Of a stretch of DNA of 10,615 nucleotides, positions 7,328 to 10,615 are shown piece after piece. Origin of the DNA: JAFGKK01 sp964521085 (GTDB lineage Bacteria > Chloroflexota > Anaerolineae > Anaerolineales > RBG-16-64-43); NCBI GenBank assembly GCA_964521085.1, contig CAZFPL010000102.1, positions 1 to 10,615 of the forward strand, given 5' to 3'. Every line of letters starts with the position of its first letter. Position 1 is the stretch's first letter. The translations under genes and the position numbers were made by a program. Under the pieces are notes generated by a model. That model worked only from the letters and a program-made list of their open reading frames with translations, was not told where the DNA came from and ran no database searches.

Positions 7328-8653
7328 GTGAAAGCGGGCAGACTTTTCCTACCTCTTATTCCATTCCTCTGCGCCGGTTGCATTGTTTCCGGGCAGCAGG
7401 GTACGACTCCGCCTTTGAAGGATTCTGCAGGAACCGCGATATACACCTTGGCGTCCCCGGAAATAAATCCGGCGGATCGTATCACAGGAATTATCGCCGC
7501 CCTGTCCGATGATTCTTCTCGAAACATCCTTGTCCTGGTTCATCCGAGGCTGTTGGATGGTTTGACCCAAGAACTGACTGTCTTGGAAGCCGATATGCAA
7601 ACTGAGAATTGGGAGCCCGTGATCTCTTCTCTCCGCGTTGATTCTCCGGATGAGTTGCGGCAGGTTCTTCAATCGATCTATGTGAAAAAACCTTTCGCGG
7701 GGATTTTTCTCATAGGCGATTTTCCCTACCCAAAGATGTGGGGATACCCGATCGAGAATCCGGATCAGCCGGGGGCGGCGGATTTTTTCTATATGGATTT
7801 GGACGGCGAGTGGTCGGATTCGAACGGCGACGGATTCTACGACACCCATTCCGACGGGCAGGGTGACCGGCAGCCGGAGGTTTTTGTCGGACGGCTGAAC
7901 GGGGGCAATGTGCATGCCCTGGATCAATCCGAATTGGAGATGGTGAAGTCGTATCTCCACCGCGACCATGCCTTCCGGACGGGGACTCTCGACACCCGGA
8001 ACGCAGCCCTCTATTCCACGTACGCGCATACCCTCTACGGATGGGTAGGCGCGGAAAATGCCGAGTGGGCGAAGGCGGAGATCCTGCAATCCATCCAAGC
8101 TCTTTTCACCGACACCTATGCCTTTATCTTCGATGAAACCGTCGACGAATCGGATTCCGGAAAGTGGACCGCGGAGTTCTGGCCGGTGAGCGATCTCAAC
8201 CGGAAAACCGTCGTTCCGGCGCGGGAGCAGTTCCGGGAGATCATGGGCGGGGGGTACGATTATCTTTCGATCGGGATCCACGGAACTCCGGAAGCCTGGG
8301 GGCCCGAGTTCTTCACCAATCGGGACGTTGTTTCGATTTACAAATCCGGGGGTCGGCTGCCGGTTCTCATTTTTTCAGCGTCCTGTTCCACCGCAGCTAT
8401 TTCCAGAAGCGACAACTTGGGCAGCATCCTGACGATGGGGGGAACTTTGGTGTTCGTCGGATTTTCCGCGCCGTCTGAGATGCGTTGGAAAGAATTCGTA
8501 TCCTGGAATCAGGCGCTTGCGGATATCCCTGTCGGCGCCGCCTTTATGGCGGTGCAGGGGGAGGCGACTCCGGGCGGTTCCGGAGCGGTTACCCGCAATG
8601 TGAATTGGATCCTATTGGGGGATCCGACGCTGAGGCTGAGGAACGGGAAGTAG
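7328..8653 (+). CDS. Lipoprotein with C25 (gingipain/caspase-like) cysteine peptidase domain, copy 2
   Basis: A 441-residue paralogue of the preceding gene, similar along the whole peptidase domain. The predicted dyad is H318 (SIGIHG) and C353 (FSASCSTA). Outside the signal peptide and lipobox, C353 is again the only cysteine. The start is GTG at 7328: it is the only sensible start between the in-frame stop at 7271 and the hydrophobic leader, but the ribosome binding site is weak. The lipobox is slightly unusual (L14-C-A-G-C18, with cysteine at the -3 position). The Thr/Pro linker of copy 1 is absent, leaving a shorter, less repetitive spacer (about 19-50). The loop D164-S-N-G-D168-G-F-Y-D172 is a better match to a calcium-binding loop than in copy 1. 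The closing GDPTLRL is kept. Copy 2 probably shares a transcript with copy 1. Whether the two enzymes have the same substrate cannot be told. Confidence 0.86.
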   Translation: MKAGRLFLPLIPFLCAGCIVSGQQGTTPPLKDSAGTAIYTLASPEINPADRITGIIAALSDDSSRNILVLVHPRLLDGLTQELTVLEADMQTENWEPVISSLRVDSPDELRQVLQSIYVKKPFAGIFLIGDFPYPKMWGYPIENPDQPGAADFFYMDLDGEWSDSNGDGFYDTHSDGQGDRQPEVFVGRLNGGNVHALDQSELEMVKSYLHRDHAFRTGTLDTRNAALYSTYAHTLYGWVGAENAEWAKAEILQSIQALFTDTYAFIFDETVDESDSGKWTAEFWPVSDLNRKTVVPAREQFREIMGGGYDYLSIGIHGTPEAWGPEFFTNRDVVSIYKSGGRLPVLIFSASCSTAAISRSDNLGSILTMGGTLVFVGFSAPSEMRWKEFVSWNQALADIPVGAAFMAVQGEATPGGSGAVTRNVNWILLGDPTLRLRNGK

Positions 8654-8711
8654 AAACAGTGGATATTGCGTTATAGCTCGTTCTCCTTACCCGCCCCCCC
8701 TGAAAATCACT

Positions 8712-8744
8712 GTCCCCCCATTTTTTTTTAGAAAATGGGGGGAC
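8712..8744. repeat. Perfect 13-bp C6/G6 inverted repeat between genes
   Basis: Bases 8712-8724 (GTCCCCCCATTTT) are exactly complementary to 8732-8744 around a 7-nt loop. Further C-rich (8690-8700) and G-rich (8749-8758) tracts flank the hairpin and could extend the pairing with internal bulges. It lies 58 nt after the stop of the second peptidase gene and could end its transcript or protect its 3' end. No T-run follows on the + strand, so it is not a textbook intrinsic terminator. Confidence 0.75.
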
Positions 8745-8788
8745 TATAGGGGGGAGGGAGCTCGGGCTTGTATCAGCGTTTTCTTTTC

Positions 8789-8795
8789 AAGGAGG
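8789..8795 (+). promoter_or_regulatory. Strong Shine-Dalgarno (AAGGAGG) that fixes a TTG start
   Basis: AAGGAGG is the best ribosome binding site in the window and lies 5 nt before the TTG at 8801. This decides the start of the PPC gene: an earlier in-frame TTG at 8768 has only GC-rich sequence and no such site before it, and would add eleven residues that do not belong to the domain. Confidence 0.85.
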
Positions 8796-8800
8796 ATCCA

Positions 8801-9244
8801 TTGAAATTCACCACCGCAACCCCCGGCCGCATCTTCATCATTCGTTTGGAAGACGGCGAGATCTTGCATGAAACCGTCGAAGCCTTCGCCGCGAAGCAGG
8901 GTATCCGCGCGGCGGCGTGCGTCGTCCTGGGCGGGGCGGACGAGGGCAGCAAGCTTGTCGTGGGCCCCGAGAAGGCCCGCGCCGCGCCGGTGAATCCGAT
9001 GGAGCACATCCTGGCCGGGACGAGCGAGGCGGCCGGCGTGGGGACGATTTTCTCCGGCGCGGATGGGAAACCGATTCTGCATATGCATATTGCCTGCGGG
9101 CGGCAGGGATCGACCATCACCGGCTGCGTCCGGCGCGGCGTAAAAGTGTGGCACGTGATGGAGCTCATCCTCTGGGAATTGACCGGAACGGATGCGAAAC
9201 GGGTGATGGATCCGGCCACGGGATTCGAATTACTGCAACCATGA
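8801..9244 (+). CDS. PPC/DUF296 domain protein
   Basis: A 147-residue protein made of a single PPC (plants and prokaryotes conserved, DUF296) domain. The evidence is the overall pattern: an N-terminal strand with the RLEDGEIL segment, VVLGGADEG in the middle, the metal-type motif LHMHIACG with H94 and H96, then a GCVRRGVKVW segment and the closing MELILWEL strand. In plants this fold is found in AT-hook proteins. Bacterial single-domain members are generally thought to be trimeric and some bind metal, but their function is mostly unknown. There is no signal peptide or membrane segment, so it is probably cytoplasmic. The TTG start at 8801 is chosen from the strong ribosome binding site at 8789-8795. 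It stands apart from both neighbours (148-nt gap with a hairpin before it, 103-nt gap after it), so it may be its own transcription unit. Confidence 0.88.
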   Translation: MKFTTATPGRIFIIRLEDGEILHETVEAFAAKQGIRAAACVVLGGADEGSKLVVGPEKARAAPVNPMEHILAGTSEAAGVGTIFSGADGKPILHMHIACGRQGSTITGCVRRGVKVWHVMELILWELTGTDAKRVMDPATGFELLQP

Positions 9245-9321
9245 CTGTCCCGTAAGCTCACCAGGAACAGAGAGAGGAAGGGGTCTGAATATATACGGCG
9301 ATGGTCGGTTTTGCCATGCGC

Positions 9322-9327
9322 TATAAT
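9322..9327 (+). promoter_or_regulatory. Possible -10 element (TATAAT) before the DUF362 gene
   Basis: A perfect TATAAT lies 20 nt before the ATG at 9348. The expected -35 position (about 9299-9304) does not resemble TTGACA, and there is no exact extended -10 TG. A transcript starting near 9334 would just include the AAAGG ribosome binding site. The hexamer and its position are suggestive only. Confidence 0.38.
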
Positions 9328-9347
9328 CCGGATACAGAAAGGTAACT

Positions 9348-10457
9348 ATGGCCGCGAAATCCAAAGTCGCTGTTTTGCGAACCACTCCGGAAACCGTCCT
9401 GGCGGATTATGCGCGTCTGTTTGAATTGGCGGGCGGGAAGCAAGCGCTGGCGCCAAACACGACCACTATCCTGAAAGACAACATCTCCTGGCATTACCCG
9501 CTTCCGAGCGCGAACACCACCCCCTGGCAGTTGGAAGGCTCGATCCTGGCCCTGCGGAATGCAGGCTTCCGGGATCTGGTCTGCGTGCAGAATCAGACGG
9601 TGGTGATCAACGCCTTCAAGGGCGAGGATCTTAACGGGTTCGTGCCGGTCTTCCGGCATTACGGCATCCCGGTGAAATATAACTTCCGTCCGGAAGACAT
9701 GTCCTGGGTGGAGTATAAGCCCAAAGCGCAGATGCTCGTGCTGAATAAAATCTTCGACAAGGGGATCCGGATCCCGGATTATTTTTTCGGTAAGAACATC
9801 GTCCACTTGCCGACAGTAAAAACGCATATTTACACCACCACGACCGGCGCGGTGAAGAACGCCTTCGGCGGACTGCTCTCCACCTACCGGCATTACACCC
9901 ACTCCTGGATCCACGAAACTCTCACGGATCTGCTGGCCATCCAGAAGGAAATCCACCCCGGGATGTTCGCCTTCATGGACGGCACCACCGCCGGCGACGG
10001 CACCGGGCCGCGCACACCGACTCCGGTGGAGAAGAATGTGATCCTGGCCTCGGCCGACCAGGTCGCGATCGATGCGGTCTCGGCCAAGATGATGGGTTTC
10101 GATCCGATGAAGATCGGGTACATCCGGCTTTCGCATGAGAAGGGGCTGGGTGTCGGCGACGTACGCGAGATCGAACTCGTCGGCGACGACCTTTCGGGCG
10201 AGAACTGGCACTTCCACGTGGGCAGCAACGTGCACACGTTCATGGCGTGGATGGCCTGGTTCGGCCCGACCAAGGTGTTTCAAAAACTCGTTCTGCACAC
10301 TCCGCTGGTGGCGATCCCGATTTTCCTCTCCGAGTTCAACCACGACTACGTCCACTGGCCGTTGAAATCCAAACGCGTCTATGAAAAATGGCGCGCGGAA
10401 AACCGATGGGGAAAATTGTTTCAGCGGTATCAGAAGGAAGGCGTGCTGAAAAAATAA
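9348..10457 (+). CDS. DUF362 domain-containing protein
   Basis: A 369-residue protein of the DUF362 family, whose biochemical role is not established. Family-like landmarks are LPTVKTH (154-160) running into a Thr-rich stretch and GAVKNAFGG (167-175), then MDGTTAGDGTGPR (210-222) and an ASADQVAIDAVSAKMMG segment, in the usual order. Many DUF362 proteins carry a ferredoxin-like 4Fe-4S domain; here no CxxCxxC motif is present. The only cysteine I see is in VCVQNQT near residue 84, so an iron-sulphur role is unlikely. No signal peptide is visible; a hydrophobic stretch (LVALPIF-like, about 320-330) near the C-terminus is short. The ATG at 9348 follows a fair ribosome binding site (AAAGG, 9338-9342). 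The gene ends 12 nt before a strong terminator and so is the last of its transcript. The family call is confident; the function is not known. Confidence 0.88.
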   Translation: MAAKSKVAVLRTTPETVLADYARLFELAGGKQALAPNTTTILKDNISWHYPLPSANTTPWQLEGSILALRNAGFRDLVCVQNQTVVINAFKGEDLNGFVPVFRHYGIPVKYNFRPEDMSWVEYKPKAQMLVLNKIFDKGIRIPDYFFGKNIVHLPTVKTHIYTTTTGAVKNAFGGLLSTYRHYTHSWIHETLTDLLAIQKEIHPGMFAFMDGTTAGDGTGPRTPTPVEKNVILASADQVAIDAVSAKMMGFDPMKIGYIRLSHEKGLGVGDVREIELVGDDLSGENWHFHVGSNVHTFMAWMAWFGPTKVFQKLVLHTPLVAIPIFLSEFNHDYVHWPLKSKRVYEKWRAENRWGKLFQRYQKEGVLKK

Positions 10458-10469
10458 CCCCCTCACACC

Positions 10470-10510
10470 AACCCCCCTCCCAGCTGATGCTGGGAGGGGG
10501 GTTCTTATTT
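10470..10510 (+). terminator. Intrinsic (Rho-independent) terminator after the DUF362 gene
   Basis: A perfect 15-bp stem (10470-10484 with 10489-10503) closes a TGAT tetraloop and is followed by the T-rich stretch CTTATTT at 10504-10510. The stem begins 12 nt after the stop codon at 10457. This is the clearest terminator in the window. The stem is nearly symmetrical, but the bases before it are not A-rich, so it probably works mainly for the + strand. Confidence 0.9.
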
Positions 10511-10615
10511 ATGGATTGCTCCCTTCTCCCATCTCTCCCCCTCCTTGAATCCTCCCCCATTTGATCCGTTGATAATGGATGTCCTATCTTTTGGAACACT
10601 TCGTTTAGCGAAGCA
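10511..10615. other. Non-coding end of the window with a polypyrimidine tract
   Basis: No convincing gene is seen after the terminator. Bases 10519-10546 contain a single purine before the tract breaks (polypyrimidine on +, polypurine on -). A short hairpin (10599-10603 with 10609-10613) sits at the very edge and may belong to a feature cut off by the window end. Confidence 0.5.

Noticed and set aside
7349..8281. - strand frame of 310 codons opposite the second peptidase
   Set aside because: Shadow of the real gene, with no family resemblance and no ribosome binding site that I can see.
5873..8653. Caspase-like defence or toxin system (for example CRISPR-linked or gasdermin-linked protease)
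   Set aside because: Both proteins have lipoprotein signal peptides and so act outside the cytoplasm. No gasdermin, effector, nuclease or CRISPR gene is adjacent.
9321..10466. Long open frame on the - strand opposite the DUF362 gene (381 codons)
   Set aside because: It covers the DUF362 gene almost exactly, has no recognisable domain, and is the expected mirror of a high-GC coding region.
10599..10613. Small hairpin CTTCG...CGAAG at the right edge
   Set aside because: Too short to call a terminator or repeat, and the window ends two bases later.

Overview
The window is about 10.6 kb of high-GC bacterial DNA in which every gene I can support lies on the + strand. The gene content suggests a Chloroflexota (Anaerolineae-like) bacterium. 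The clues are class B penicillin-binding proteins with a MecA-type NTF2-like extension, lipoproteins with Thr/Pro-rich linkers, and a lipoprotein carrying the 'ETGH...FG.P...Q.FE' module that I associate with Chloroflexi secreted proteins. This taxonomic call is an inference from gene style, not from a marker gene.

Layout: (1) 1-3528 holds two tandem paralogous penicillin-binding transpeptidases. The first is cut by the window edge and the second is complete; their transpeptidase domains look roughly two-thirds identical by eye. (2) 3620-4549 is rsgA, the circularly permuted ribosome-assembly GTPase. (3) 4550-4794 is an intergenic stretch with an imperfect palindrome built from 8-nt repeats and a possible promoter. 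(4) 4795-5778 is a lipoprotein with two FG.P/FE-type modules and a C-terminal Ig-like domain. (5) 5873-8653 holds two tandem paralogous lipoproteins with a gingipain/caspase-like (C25-type, clan CD) peptidase domain and an intact His/Cys dyad. (6) 8654-8800 contains a perfect C/G-rich inverted repeat and a strong ribosome binding site. (7) 8801-9244 is a PPC/DUF296 domain protein. (8) 9348-10457 is a DUF362 family protein followed by a strong intrinsic terminator at 10470-10510. The rest of the window, to 10615, shows no gene.

How the genes fit together: items 1, 4 and 5 all act outside the cytoplasmic membrane (cell-wall synthesis, a surface lipoprotein, two anchored peptidases). RsgA, the PPC protein and the DUF362 protein are probably cytoplasmic. 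The window does not look like one operon. The PBP pair (24-nt gap) and the peptidase pair (75-nt gap) are the likeliest co-transcribed units. The two tandem duplications, the anchored caspase-fold peptidase pair and an unusual cysteine cluster around the PBP active site are the most interesting points. I found no CRISPR array, tRNA, rRNA, transposase or phage gene.
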